Shown: piece after piece, positions 12,518-25,350 of the stretch
Position numbering within the stretch: position 1 is the first letter of the stretch
Layout of the letters: every line of letters starts with the position of its first letter
Assembly: GCA_026018925.1 (NCBI GenBank)
Contig: JAKSZU010000519.1
Span: 1 to 64,000, forward strand
DNA length: 64,000 nucleotides
Source of the DNA: Tupaia tana
Taxonomy: Eukaryota; Chordata; Mammalia; Scandentia; Tupaiidae
Direction of reading: 5' to 3'
Made by a program: the position numbers and the translations under genes
Notes under the pieces: generated by a model
The model's input: only the letters and a program-made list of their open reading frames with translations
Databases searched by the model: none
What the model was told of the DNA's origin: nothing

Positions 12518-14706
12518 AAGAATCCACATGGATACTGGGAACTAGATATTTCAGGCACAGGAGAAATGAAGATTTTCTACTCATAATTCAGCCTCCAGCA
12601 AGCAAAGCTAGTGTGTTAGGGAGCCCCTCTGGCCTTCTATCCCTGTCCCTGTGTCTCCGAGGTCTCTGTGTCTCTCTGCTCCTGTCTCCTCATTTTTTTT
12701 TGGTAATTTTTCCTTTTTACGATTTTTTAAAGGTAGAATTTCTCTCTGGCTCTCAGCTCCATCTTTTGTTTTGTTAATAAGCCCTTCTGCTCCGTTCTCC
12801 CAGGCAGGAGAGTTGAGCCATTCTCTGAGAAGAATCCACATGGATACTGGGAACTAGATATTTCAGCACTGGAAAAATGAAGATTTTCTACTCATAATTC
12901 AGCCTCCAGCAAGCAAAGCTAGTGTGGTAGGGAGCCCCTCTGGCCTTCTATCCCTGTCCCTGTGTCTCTGAGGTCTCTGTGTCTCTCTGCTCCTGTCTCC
13001 TCATATTTTTTTGGTAATTTTTCCTTTTTACGATTATTTTAAAGGTAGAATTTCTCTCTGGCTCTCAGCTCCATCTTTTGTTTTGTTAATAAGCCCTTCT
13101 GCTCCTTTCTCCCATGCTGGAGAGTTGAGCCATTCTCTGAGAAGAATCCACATGGATACTGGGAACTAGATATTTCAGGCACAGGAGAAATGAAGATTTT
13201 CTACTCATAATTCAGCCTCCAGCAAGCAAAGCTAGTGTGGTAGGGAGCCCCTCTGGCCTTCTATCCCTTTCCCTGTGTCTCTGAGTTCTCTGTGTCTCTC
13301 TGCTCCTGTCTCCTCTTTTTTTTTTTGGTAATTTTTCTTTTTACGATTTTGTTAAAGGTAGAATTTCTCTCTGGCTCTCAGCTCCATCTTTTGTTTTGTT
13401 AATAAGCCCTTCTGCTCCTTTCTCCCAAGCAGGAGAGTTGAGCCATTCTCTGAGAAGAATCCACATGGATACTGGGAACTAGATATTTCAGGCACAGGAG
13501 AAATGAAGATTTTCTACTCATAATTCAGCCTCCAGCAAGCAAAGCTAGTGTGGTAGGGAGCCCCTCTGGCCTTCTATCCCTGTCCCTGTGTCTCTGAGGT
13601 CTCTGTGTCTCTCTGCTCCTGTCTCCTCATTTTTTTTTTCGTAATTTTTCCTATTTACGATTTTTTTAAAGGTAGAATTTCTCTCTGGCTCTCAGCTCCA
13701 TCTTTTGTTTTGTTAATAAGCCCTTCTGCTCCTTTCTCCCAGGCAGGAGAGTTGAGCCATTCTCTGAGAAGAATCCACATGGATACTGGGAACTAGATAT
13801 TTCAGGCACAGGAGAAATGAAGATTTTCTACTCATAATTCAGCCTCCAGAAAGCAAAGCTAGTGTGGTAGGGAGCCCCTCTGGCCTTCTATCCCTGTCCC
13901 TGTGTCTCCGAGGTCTCTGTGTCTCTCTGCTCCTGTCTCCTCATTTTTTTTTGGTAATTTTTTCTTTTTATGATTTTTTAAAGGTAGAATTTCTCTCTGG
14001 CTCTCAGCTCCATCTTTTGTTTTGTTAATAAGCCCTTCTGCTCCTTTCTCCCAGGCAGGAGAGTTGAGACATTCTCTGAGAAGAATCCACATGGATACTG
14101 GGAACTAGATATTTCAGCACTGGAAAAATGAAGATTTTCTACTCATAATTCAGCCTCCAACAAGCAAAGCTAGTGTGGTAGGGAGCCCCTCTGGCCTTCT
14201 ATCCCTGTCCCTGTGTCTCTGAGGTCTCTGTGTCTCTCTGCTCCTGTCTCCTCATATTTTTTTGGTAATTTTTCCTTTTTACGATTATTTTAAAGGTAGA
14301 ATTTCTCTCTGGCTCTCAGCTCCATCTTTTGTTTTGTTAATAAGCCCTTCTGCTCCTTTCTCCCAGGCAGGAGAGTTGAGCCATTCTCTGAGAAGAATCC
14401 ACATGTATACTGGGAACTAGATATTTCAGGCACAGGAGAAATGAAGATTTTCTACTCATAATTCAGCCTCCAGCAAGCAAAGCTAGTGTGGTAGGGAGCC
14501 CCTCTGGCCTTCTATCCCTGTCCCTGTGTCTCTGAGGTCTCTGTGTCTCTCTGCTCCTGTCTCCTCATTTTTTTTTTCGTAATTTTTCCTATTTACGATT
14601 TTTTTAAAGGTAGAATTTCTCTCTGGCTCTCAGCTCCATCTTTTGTTTTGTTAATAAGCCCTTCTGCTCCTTTCTCCCAGGCAGGAGAGTTGAGCCATTC
14701 TCTGAG
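12518..14706 (+). repeat. Family C block, two successive versions (7 monomers)
   Basis: Starts are 12518, 12830, 13142, 13455, 13769, 14081 and 14393. The first four follow the order CTCCGAGG, CACTGGAAAAATG/TATTTTAAAG/CCATGCTGG, GAGTTCTC/CCAAGC, TTTCGTAA. The next three repeat it without the GAGTTCTC/CCAAGC monomer. The single CpG is changed to TG at 13971-13972. A member of the set (14081) is followed by a CACATGTATAC change at the start of 14393. Confidence 0.83.
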
Positions 14707-15957
14707 AAGAATCCACATGGATACTGGGAACGAGATATTTCAGGCACAGGAGAAATGAAGATTTTCTACTCATAATTCAGCCTCCAGCAAGCAAAGCTAG
14801 TGTGGTAGGGAGCCCCTCTGGCCTTCTATCCCTGTCCCTGTGTCTCTGCGGTCTCTGTGTCTCTCTGCCCCTGTCTCCTCATTTTTTTTTGGTAATTTTT
14901 CCTTTTTACGGTTTTTTTAAAGGTAGAATTTCTCTCTGGCTCTCAGCTCCATCTTTTGTTTTGTTAATAAGCCCTTCTGCTCCTTTCTCCCAGGCAGGAG
15001 AGTTGAGCCATTCTCTGAGAAGAATCCTCATGGATACTGGGAACTAGATATTTCAGGCACAGGAGAAATGAAGATTTTCTACTCATAATTCAGCCTCCAG
15101 CAAGCAAAGCTAGTGTGGTAGGGAGCCCCTCTGGCCTTCTATCCCTGTCCCTGTGTCTCTGAGGTCTCTGTGTCTCTCTGCTCCTGTCTCCTCATTTTTT
15201 TTTTGGTAATTTTTCCTATTTACGATTTTTTTAAAGGTAGAATTTCTCTCTGGCTCTCAGCTCCATCTTTTGTTTTGTTAATAAGCCCTTCTGCTCCTTT
15301 CTCCCAGGCAGGAGAGTTGAGCCATTCTCTGAGAAGAATCCACATGGATACTGGGAACTAGATATTTCAGGCACAGGAGAAATGAAGATTTTCTACTCAT
15401 ATTTCAGCCTCCAGCAAGCAAAGCTAGTGTGGTAGGGAGCCCCTCTGGCCTTCTATCCCTGTCCCTGTGTCTCCGAGGTCTCTGTGTCTCTCTGCTCCTG
15501 TCTCCTCATTTTTTTTTGGTAATTTTTTCTTTTTACGATTTTTTAAAGGTAGAATTTCTCTCTGGCTCTCAGCTCCATCTTTTGTTTTGTTAATAAGCCC
15601 TTCTGCTCCTTTCTCCCAGGCAGGAGAGTTGAGCCATTCTCTGAGAAGAATCCACATGGATACTGGGAACTAGATATTTCAGCACTGGAAAAATGAAGAT
15701 TTTCTACTCATAATTCAGCCTCCAGCAAGCAAAGCTAGTGTGGTAGGGAGCCCCTCTGGCCTTCTATCCCTGTCCCTGTGTCTCTGAGGTCTCTGTGTCT
15801 CTCTGCTCCTGTCTCCTCATTTTTTTTTGGTAATTTTTCCTTTTTACGATTATTTTAAAGGTAGAATTTCTCTCTGGCTCTCAGCTCCATCTTTTGTTTT
15901 GTTAATAAGCCCTTCTGCTCCTTTCTCCCATGCAGGAGAGTTGAGCCATTCTCTGAG
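14707..15957 (+). repeat. Family C block (4 monomers) leading into the trimer array
   Basis: Starts are 14707, 15020, 15334 and 15646. Variants: GGAACGAGAT with TCTGCGGTC and ACGGTTTTTTT; ATCCTCATGG with CCTATTTACG; ATATTTCAGCC with CTCCGAGG; CACTGGAAAAATG with TATTTTAAAG and CCATGC. The last one has the CCATGC mark of the third trimer monomer but lacks its ACGG, so it is a relative of the trimer rather than a member. Confidence 0.8.
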
Positions 15958-18465
15958 AAGAATCCACATGGATACTGGGAACTAGATATTTCAGGCACAG
16001 GAGAAATGAAGATTTTCTACTCATAATTCAGCCTCCAGCAAGCAAAGCTAGTGTGGTAGGGAGCCCCTCTGGCCTTCTATCCCTTTCCCTGTGTCTCTGA
16101 GTTCTCTGTGTCTCTCTGCTCCTGTCCCCTCTTTTTTTTTTTGGTAATTTTTCTTTTTACGATTTTGTTAAAGGTAGAATTTCTCTCTGGTTCTCAGCTC
16201 CATCTTTTGTTTTGTTAATAAGCCCTTCTGCTCCTTTCTCCCAAGCAGGAGAGTTGAGCCATTCTCTGAGAAGAATCCACATGGATACTGGGAACTAGAT
16301 ATTTCAGGCACAGGAGAAATGAAGATTTTCTACTCATAATTCAGCCTCCAGCAAGCAAAGCGAGTGTGGTAGGGAGCCCCTCTGGCCTTCTATCCCTGTC
16401 CCTGTGTCTCTGAGGTCTCTGTGTCTCTCTGCTCCTGTCTCCTCATTTTTTTTTTCGTAATTTTTCCTATTTACGATTTTTTTAAAGGTAGAATTTCTCT
16501 CTGGCTCTCAGCTCCATCTTTTGTTTTGTTAATAAGCCCTTCTGCTCCTTTCTCCCAGGCAGGAGAGTTGAGCCATTCTCTGAGAAGAATCCACATGGAT
16601 ACTGGGAACTAGATATTTCAGGCACAGGAGAAATGAAGATTTTCTACTCATAATTCAGCCTCCAGCAAGCAAAGCTAGTGTGGTAGGGAGCCCCTCTGGC
16701 CTTCTATCCCTGTCCCTGTGTCTCTGAGGTCTCTGTGTCTCTCTGCTCCTGTCTCCTCATTTTTTTTTGGTAATTTTTCCTTTTTACGGTTTTTTTAAAG
16801 GTAGAATTTCTCTCTGGCTCTCAGCTCCATCTTTTGTTTTGTTAATAAGCCCTTCTGCTCCTTTCTCCCATGCAGGAGAGTTGAGCCATTCTCTGAGAAG
16901 AATCCACATGGATACTGGGAACTAGATATTTCAGGCACAGGAGAAATGAAGATTTTCTACTCATAATTCAGCCTCCAGCAAGCAAAGCTAGTGTGGTAGG
17001 GAGCCCCTCTGGCCTTCTATCCCTTTCCCTGTGTCTCTGAGTTCTCTGTGTCTCTCTGCTCCTGTCCCCTCTTTTTTTTTTTGGTAATTTTTCTTTTTAC
17101 GATTTTGTTAAAGGTAGAATTTCTCTCTGGTTCTCAGCTCCATCTTTTGTTTTGTTAATAAGCCCTTCTGCTCCTTTCTCCCAAGCAGGAGAGTTGAGCC
17201 ATTCTCTGAGAAGAATCCACATGGATACTGGGAACTAGATATTTCAGGCACAGGAGAAATGAAGATTTTCTACTCATAATTCAGCCTCCAGCAAGCAAAG
17301 CGAGTGTGGTAGGGAGCCCCTCTGGCCTTCTATCCCTGTCCCTGTGTCTCTGAGGTCTCTGTGTCTCTCTGCTCCTGTCTCCTCATTTTTTTTTTCGTAA
17401 TTTTTCCTATTTACGATTTTTTTAAAGGTAGAATTTCTCTCTGGCTCTCAGCTCCATCTTTTGTTTTGTTAATAAGCCCTTCTGCTCCTTTCTCCCAGGC
17501 AGGAGAGTTGAGCCATTCTCTGAGAAGAATCCACATGGATACTGGGAACTAGATATTTCAGGCACAGGAGAAATGAAGATTTTCTACTCATAATTCAGCC
17601 TCCAGCAAGCAAAGCTAGTGTGGTAGGGAGCCCCTCTGGCCTTCTATCCCTGTCCCTGTGTCTCTGAGGTCTCTGTGTCTCTCTGCTCCTGTCTCCTCAT
17701 TTTTTTTTGGTAATTTTTCCTTTTTACGGTTTTTTTAAAGGTAGAATTTCTCTCTGGCTCTCAGCTCCATCTTTTGTTTTGTTAATAAGCCCTTCTGCTC
17801 CTTTCTCCCATGCAGGAGAGTTGAGCCATTCTCTGAGAAGAATCCACATGGATACTGGGAACTAGATATTTCAGGCACAGGAGAAATGAAGATTTTCTAC
17901 TCATAATTCAGCCTCCAGCAAGCAAAGCTAGTGTGGTAGGGAGCCCCTCTGGCCTTCTATCCCTTTCCCTGTGTCTCTGAGTTCTCTGTGTCTCTCTGCT
18001 CCTGTCCCCTCTTTTTTTTTTTGGTAATTTTTCTTTTTACGATTTTGTTAAAGGTAGAATTTCTCTCTGGTTCTCAGCTCCATCTTTTGTTTTGTTAATA
18101 AGCCCTTCTGCTCCTTTCTCCCAAGCAGGAGAGTTGAGCCATTCTCTGAGAAGAATCCACATGGATACTGGGAACTAGATATTTCAGGCACAGGAGAAAT
18201 GAAGATTTTCTACTCATAATTCAGCCTCCAGCAAGCAAAGCGAGTGTGGTAGGGAGCCCCTCTGGCCTTCTATCCCTGTCCCTGTGTCTCTGAGGTCTCT
18301 GTGTCTCTCTGCTCCTGTCTCCTCATTTTTTTTTTTCGTAATTTTTCCTATTTACGATTTTTTTAAAGGTAGAATTTCTCTCTGGCTCTCAGCTCCATCT
18401 TTTGTTTTGTTAATAAGCCCTTCTGCTCCTTTCTCCCAGGCAGGAGAGTTGAGCCATTCTCTGAG
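15958..18465 (+). repeat. Trimeric HOR, 940-bp unit, about 2.7 copies
   Basis: Unit 1 is 15958-16897, unit 2 is 16898-17837, and a partial unit 3 is 17838-18465. Within a unit: monomer 1 has CCCTTTCCCTG, GAGTTCTC, TGTCCCCTC with an 11-T tract, GATTTTGTTAAAGG, GGTTCTCAG and CCAAGCAGG; monomer 2 has AAGCGAGTG and TTTCGTAATTTTTCCTATTTA; monomer 3 has ACGGTTTTTTT and CCCATGCAGG. Units 1 and 2 look the same at every position I checked, and unit 3 differs by one extra T near 18335. This is the most uniform local repeat in the window and therefore likely among the youngest. Confidence 0.93.
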
Positions 18466-21400
18466 AAGAATCCACATGGATACTGGGAACTAGATATTTC
18501 AGGCACAGGAGAAATGAAGATTTTCTACTCATAATTCAGCCTCCAGCAAGCAAAGCTAGTGTGGTAGGGAGCCCCTCTGGCCTTCTATCCCTGTCCCTGT
18601 GTCTCTGAGGTCTCTGTGTCTCTCTGCTCCTGTCTCCTCATTTTTTTTGGTAATTTTTCCTTTTTAGGATTTTTTTAAAGGTAGAATTTCTCTCTGGCTC
18701 TCAGCTCCATCTTTTGTTTTGTTAATAACCCTTCTGCTCGTTTCTCCCAGGCAGGAGAGTTGAGCCATTCTCTGAGAAGAATCCACATGGATACTGGGAA
18801 CTAGATATTTCAGGCACAAGAGAAATGAAGATTTTCTACTCATAATTCAGACTCCAGCAAACAAAGTTAGTGTGGTAGGGAGCCCCTCTGGCCTTCTATC
18901 CCTGTTCCTGTGTCTCTGAGGTCTCTGTGTCTCTCTGCTCCTGTCTCCTCAATTTTTTGGTAATTTTTCCTTTTTACGATTTTGTTAAAGGTAGAATTTC
19001 TCTCTGGCTCTCAGCTCCATCTTTTCTTTTGTTAATAAGCCCTTCTGCTCCTTTCTCCCAGGCAGGAGAGTTGAGCCATTCTCTGAGAAGAATCCACATG
19101 GATACTGGGAAATAGATATTTCAGGCACAGGAGAAATGAAGATTTTCTACTCATAATTCAGCCTCCAGCAAGCAAAGCTAGTGTGGTAGGGAGCCCCTCT
19201 GGCCTTCTATCCATGTCCCTGTGTCTCTGAGGTCTCTGTGTCTCTCTGCTCCTGTCTCCTCATTTTTTTTTTGGTAATTTTTCCTTTTTACCATTTTGTT
19301 AAAGGTTGAATTTCTCTCTGGCTCTCAGCTCCATCTTTTGTTTTGTTAATAAGCCCTTCTGCTCCTTTCTCCCAGGCAGGAGAGTTGAGCCATTCTCTGA
19401 GAAGAATCCACATGGATACTGGGAACTAGATATTTCAGGCACAGGAGAAATGAAGATTTTCTACTCATAATTCAGCCTCCAGCAAGCAAAGCTAGTGTGG
19501 TAGGGAGCCCCTCTGGCCTTCTATCCCTGTCCCTGTGTCTCTGAGGTCTCTGTGTCTCTCTGCTCCTGTCTCCTCATATTTTTTTTGGTAATTTTTCCTT
19601 TTTACGATTTTTTTAAAGGTAGAATTTCTCTCTGGCTCTCAGCTCCATCTTTTGTTTTGTTAATAAGCCCTTCTGCTCCTTTCTCCCAGGCAGGAGAGTT
19701 GAGCCATTCTCTGAGAAGAATCCACATGGATACTGGGAACTAGATATTTCAGGCACAGGAGAAATGAAGATTTTCTACTCATAATTCAGCCTCCAGCAAG
19801 CAAAGCTAGTGTGGTAGGGAGCCCCTCTGGCCTTCTATCCCTGTCCCTGTGTCTCTGAGGTCTCTGTGTCTCTCTGCTCCTGTCTCCTCATTTTTTTTGG
19901 TAATTTTTCCTTTTTACGATTTTGTTAAAGGTAGAATTTCTCTCTGGCTCTCAGCTCCATCTTTTCTTTTGTTAATAAGCCCTTCTGCTCCTTTCTCCCA
20001 GGCAGGAGAGTTGAGCCATTCTCTGAGAAGAATCCACATGGATACTGGGAAATAGATATTTCAGGTACAGGAGAAATGAAGATTTTCTACTCATAATTCA
20101 GCCTCCAGCAAGCAAAGATAGTGTGGTAGGGAGCCCCTCTGGCCTTCTATCCTTGTCCCTGTGTCTCTGAGGTCTCTGTGTCTCTCTGCTCCTGTCTCCT
20201 CATTTTTTTTGGTAATTTTTCCTTTTTACGATTTTTTTAAAGGTAGAATTTCTCTCTGGCTCTCAGCTCCATCTTTTGTTTTGTTAATAAGCCCTTCTGC
20301 TCGTTTCTCCCAGGCAGGAGAGTTGAGCCATTCTCTGAGAAGAATCCACATGGATACTGGGACCTAGATATTTCAGGCACAAGAGAAATGAAGACTTTCT
20401 ACTCATAATTCAGCCTCCAGCAAGCAAAGCTAGTGTGGTAGGAAGCCCCTCTGGCCTTCTATCCCTGTTCCTGTGTCTCTGAGGTCTCTGTGTCTCTCTG
20501 CTCCTGTCTCCTCATTTTTTTTTTGGTAATTTTTCCTTTTTACGATTTTGTTAAAGGTAGAATTTCTCTCTGCCTCTCAGCTCCATCTTTTGTTTTGTTA
20601 ATAAGCCCTTCTGCTCCTTTCTCCCAGGCAGGAGAGTTGAGCCATTCTCTGAGAAGAATCCACATGGATACTGGGAACTAGATATTTCAGGCACAGGAGA
20701 AATGAAGATTTTCTACTCATAATTCAGCCTCCAGCAAGCAAAGCTAGTGTGGTAGGGAGCCCCTCTGGCCTTCTATCCCTGTCCCTGTGTCTCTGAGGTC
20801 TCTGTGTCCCTCTGCTCCTGTCTCTTCATTTTTTTTGGTAATTTTTCCTTTTTACGATTTTGTTAAAGGTAGAATTTCTCTCTGGCTCTCAGCTCCATCT
20901 TTTGTTTTGTTAATAAGCCCTTCTGCTCCTTTCTCCCAGGCAGGAGAGTTGAGCCATTCTCTGAGAAGAATCCACATGGATACTGGGAAATAGATATTTC
21001 AGGCACAGGAGAAATGAAGATTTTCTACTCATAATTCAGCCTCCAGCAAGCAAAGCTAGTGTGGTAGGGAGCCCCTCTGGCCTTCTATCCCTGTCCCTGT
21101 GTCTCTGAGGTCTCTGTGTCTCTCTGCTCCTGTCTCCTCATTTTTTTTGGTAATTTTTCCTTTTTACGATTTTTTTAAAGGTAGAATTTCTCTCTGGCTC
21201 TCAGCTCCATCTTTTGTTTTGTTAATAAGCCCTTCTGCTCCTTTCTCCCAGGCAGGAGAGTTGAGCCATTCTCTGAGAAGAATCCACATGGATACTGGGA
21301 ACTAGATATTTCAGGCACAGGAGAAATGAAGATTTTCTACTCATAATTCAGCCTCCAGCAAGCAAAGCTAGTGTGGTAGGGAGCCCCTCTGGCCTTCTAT

Positions 21401-21594
21401 CCCTTTCCCTGTGTCTCTGAGTTCTCTGTGTCTCTCTGCTCCTGTCTCCTCTTTTTTTTTTTTTTGGTAATTTTTCCTTTTTACGATTTTTTTAAAGGTA
21501 GAATTTCTCTCTGGCTCTCAGCTCCATCTTTTGTTTTGTTAATAAGCCCTTCTGCTCCTTTCTCCCAGGCAGGAGAGTTGAGCCATTCTCTGAG
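18466..21594 (+). repeat. Family B decamer HOR, unit 1 (10 monomers, 3129 bp)
   Basis: Starts are 18466, 18777, 19088, 19402, 19716, 20028, 20340, 20654, 20966 and 21278. The first seven are B types 1 to 7 as at 7203-9390, here with AGGTACAGG and AAGATAGTG in type 6. The last three form a linker: GTGTCCCTCTG with TCTCTTC; GGGAAATAG; then CCCTTTCCCTG with GAGTTCTC and a 14-T tract. The next ten monomers repeat the order at an offset near 3130 bp. The type 1 monomer lost a base (AATAACCCTTC near 18728) and its CpG (AGG at 18666-18668). Confidence 0.9.
21452..21465 (+). repeat. Longest T-tract in the window (T14)
   Basis: The variable mid-monomer T-tract reaches 14 bases here, against 8 in the reference monomer. 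It makes this the longest monomer, at 317 bp. Tract length in such homopolymers is both mutable and error-prone in sequencing. Confidence 0.8.
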
Positions 21595-24500
21595 AAGAAT
21601 CCACATGGATACTGGGAACTAGATATTTCAGGCACAGGAGAAATGAAGATTTTCTACTCATAATTCAGCCTCCAGCAAGCAAAGCTAGTGTGGTAGGGAG
21701 CCCCTCTGGCCTTCTATCCCTGTCCCTGTGTCTCTGAGGTCTCTGTGTCTCTCTGCTCCTGTCTCCTCATTTTTTTTGGTAATTTTTCCTTTTTACGATT
21801 TTTTTAAAGGTAGAATTTCTCTCTGGCTCTCAGCTCCATCTTTTGTTTTGTTAATAAGCCCTTCTGCTCGTTTCTCCCAGGCAGGAGAGTTGAGCCATTC
21901 TCTGAGAAGAATCCACATGGATACTGGGAACTAGATATTTCAGGCACAAGAGAAATGAAGATTTTCTACTCATAATTCAGACTCCAGCAAACAAAGTTAG
22001 TGTGGTAGGGAGCCCCTCTGGCCTTCTATCCCTGTTCCTGTGTCTCTGAGGTCTCTGTGTCTCTCTGCTCCTGTCTCCTCATTTTTTTTGGTAATTTTTC
22101 CTTTTTACGATTTTGTTAAAGGTAGAATTTCTCTCTGGCTCTCAGCTCCATCTTTTCTTTTGTTAATAAGCCCTTCTGCTCCTTTCTCCCAGGCAGGAGA
22201 GTTGAGCCATTCTCTGAGAAGAATCCACATGGATACTGGGAAATAGATATTTCAGGCACAGGAGAAATGAAGATTTTCTACTCATAATTCAGCCTCCAAC
22301 AAGCAAAGCTAGTGTGGTAGGGAGCCCCTCTGGCCTTCTATCCATGTCCCTGTGTCTCTGAGGTCTCTGTGTCTCTCTGCTCCTGTCTCCTCATTTTTTT
22401 TTTGGTAATTTTTCCTTTTTACGATTTTGTTAAAGGTAGAATTTCTCTCTGGCTCTCAGCTCCATCTTTTGTTTTGTTAATAAGCCCTTCTGCTCCTTTC
22501 TCCCAGGCAGGAGAGTTGAGCCATTCTCTGAGAAGAATCCACATGGATACTGGGAACTAGATATTTCAGGCACAGGAGAAATGAAGATTTTCTACTCATA
22601 ATTCAGCCTCCAGCAAGCAAAGCTAGTGTGGTAGGGAGCCCCTCTGGCCTTCTATCCCTGTCCCTGTGTCTCTGAGGTCTCTGTGTCTCTCTGCTCCTGT
22701 CTCCTCATATTTTTTTTGGTAATTTTTCCTTTTTACGATTTTTTTAAAGGTAGAATTTCTCTCTGGCTCTCAGCTCCATCTTTTGTTTTGTTAATAAGCC
22801 CTTCTGCTCCTTTCTCCCAGGCAGGAGAGTTGAGCCATTCTCTGAGAAGAATCCACATGGATACTGGGAACTAGATATTTCAGGCACAGGAGAAATGAAG
22901 ATTTTCTACTCATAATTCAGCCTCCAGCAAGCAAAGCTAGTGTGGTAGGGAGCCCCTCTGGCCTTCTATCCCTGTCCCTGTGTCTCTGAGGTCTCTGTGT
23001 CTCTCTGCTCCTGTCTCCTCATTTTTTTTGGTAATTTTTCCTTTTTACGATTTTGTTAAAGGTAGAATTTCTCTCTGGCTCTCAGCTCCATCTTTTGTTT
23101 TGTTAATAAGCCCTTCTGCTCCTTTCTCCCAGGCAGGAGAGTTGAGCCATTCTCTGAGAAGAATCCACATGGATACTGGGAACTAGATATTTCAGGTACA
23201 GGAGAAATGAAGATTTTCTACTCATAATTCAGCCTCCAGCAAGCAAAGATAGTGTGGTAGGGAGCCCCTCTGGCCTTCTATCCTTGTCCCTGTGTCCCTG
23301 AGGTCTCTGTGTCTCTTTGCTCCTGTCTCCTCATTTTTTTTGGTAATTTTTCCTTTTTACGATTTTTTTAAAGGTAGAATTTCTCTCTGGCTCTCAGCTC
23401 CATCTTTTGTTTTGTTAATAAGCCCTTCTGCTCGTTTCTCCCAGGCAGGAGAGTTGAGCCATTCTCTGAGAAGAATGCACATGGATACTGGGACCTAGAT
23501 ATTTCAGGCACAAGAGAAATGAAGACTTTCTACTCATAATTCAGCCTCCAGCAAGCAAAGCTAGTGTGGTAGGGAGCCCCTCTGGCCTTCTATCCCTGTT
23601 CCTGTGTCTCTGAGGTCTCTGTGTCTCTCTGCTCCTGTCTCCTCATTTTTTTTTTGGTAATTTTTCCTTTTTACGATTTTGTTAAAGGTAGAATTTCTCT
23701 CTGGCTCTCAGCTCCATCTTTTGTTTTGTTAATAAGCCCTTCTGCTCCTTTCTCCCAGGCAGGAGAGTTGAGCCATTCTCTGAGAAGAATCCACATGGAT
23801 ACTGGGAACTAGATATTTCAGGCACAGGAGAAATGAAGATTTTCTACTCATAATTCAGCCTCCAGCAAGCAAAGCTAGAGTGGTAGGGAGCCCCTCTGGC
23901 CTTCTATCCCTGTCCCTGTGTCTCTGAGGTCTCTGTGTCCCTCTGCTCCTGTCTCCTCATTTTTTTTTGGTAATTTTTCCTTTTTACGATTTTGTTAAAG
24001 GTAGAATTTCTCTCTGGCTCTCAGCTCCATCTTTTGTTTTGTTAATAAGCCCTTCTGCTCCTTTCTCCCAGGCAGGAGAGTTGAGCCATTCTCTGAGAAG
24101 AATCCACATGGATACTGGGAACTAGATATTTCAGGCACAGGAGAAATGAAGATTTTCTACTCATAATTCAGCCTCCAGCAAGCAAAGCTAGTGTGGTAGG
24201 GAGCCCCTCTGGCCTTCTATCCCTGTCCCTGTGTCTCTGAGGTCTCTGTGTCTCTCTGCTCCTGTCTCTTCATTTTTTTTGGTAATTTTTCCTTTTTACG
24301 ATTTTGTTAAAGGTAGAATTTCTCTCTGGCTCTCAGCTCCATCTTTTGTTTTGTTAATAAGCCCTTCTGCTCCTTTCTCCCAGGCAGGAGAGTTGAGCCA
24401 TTCTCTGAGAAGAATCCACATGGATACTGGGAACTAGATATTTCAGGCACAGGAGAAATGAAGATTTTCTACTCATAATTCAGCCTCCAGCAAGCAAAGC

Positions 24501-24724
24501 TAGTGTGGTAGGGAGCCCCTCTGGCCTTCTATCCCTTTCCCTGTGTCTCTGAGTTCTCTGAGTCTCTCTGCTCCTGTCTCCTCTTTTTTTTTTTTGGTAA
24601 TTTTTCCTTTTTACGATTTTTTTAAAGGTAGAATTTCTCTCTGGCTCTCAGCTCCATCTTTTGTTTTGTTAATAAGCCCTTCTGCTCCTTTCTCCCAGGT
24701 AGGAGAGTTGAGCCATTCTCTGAG
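21595..24724 (+). repeat. Family B decamer HOR, unit 2 (10 monomers, 3130 bp)
   Basis: Starts are 21595, 21907, 22219, 22533, 22847, 23159, 23471, 23785, 24098 and 24410. It follows directly on unit 1 with the same type order, including AGGTACAGG/AAGATAGTG/CTCGTTTC in type 6 and GGGACCTAG/AGACTTTC in type 7. The linker ends with GAGTTCTCTGAGTC and an 11-T tract. Private changes include GTCTCTTTGCTCC near 23315, AGAATGCACATGG at about 23473 and GCTAGAGTGG near 23877. Confidence 0.9.
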
Positions 24725-25350
24725 AAGAATCCACATGGATACTGGGAACTAGATATTTCAGGCACAGGAGAAATAAAGATTTTCTACTCATAATTCAGCC
24801 TCCAGCAAGCAAAGCTAGTGTGGTAGGGAGCCCCTCTGGCCTTCTATCCTTGTTCCTGTGTCTCTGAGGTCTCTGTGTCTCTCTGCTCCTGTCTCCTCAT
24901 TTTCTTTTGGTAATTTTCCTTTTTACGATTTTGTTAAAGGTAGAATTTCTCTCTGGCTCTCAGCTCCATCTTTTGTTTTGTTAATAAGCCCTTCTGCTCC
25001 TTTCTCCCAGGCAGGAGAGTTGAGCCATTCTCTGAGAAGCATCCACATGGATACTGGGAACTAGATATTTCAGGCACAAGAGAAATGAAGATTTTCTACT
25101 CATAATTCAGCCTCCAGCAAGCAAAGCTAGTGTGGTATGGAGCCCCTCTGGCCTTCTATCCCTGTCCCTGTGTCTCTGAGGTCTCTGTGTCTCTCTGCTC
25201 TGGTCTCCTCATTATTTTTTTGGTAATTTTTCCTTTTTACGATTTTTTTAAAGGTAGAATTTCTCTCTGGCTCTCAGCTCCATCTTTTGTTTTGTTAATA
25301 AGCCCTTCTGCTCCTTTCTCCCAGGCAGGAGAGTTGAGCCATTCTCTGAG
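24725..25350 (+). repeat. Duplicated dimer, copy 1 (626 bp)
   Basis: Monomers at 24725 and 25037. The first carries GAAATAAAG (an AATAAA at 24772-24777), CCTTGTTCC and CATTTTCTTTTGG with a shortened AATTTTCC. The second carries GTGGTATGGAG and GCTCTGGTCTCC. Both marks return at 27544-28169 at an offset of 2819 bp, and the first alone at 37871-38182. Confidence 0.88.
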
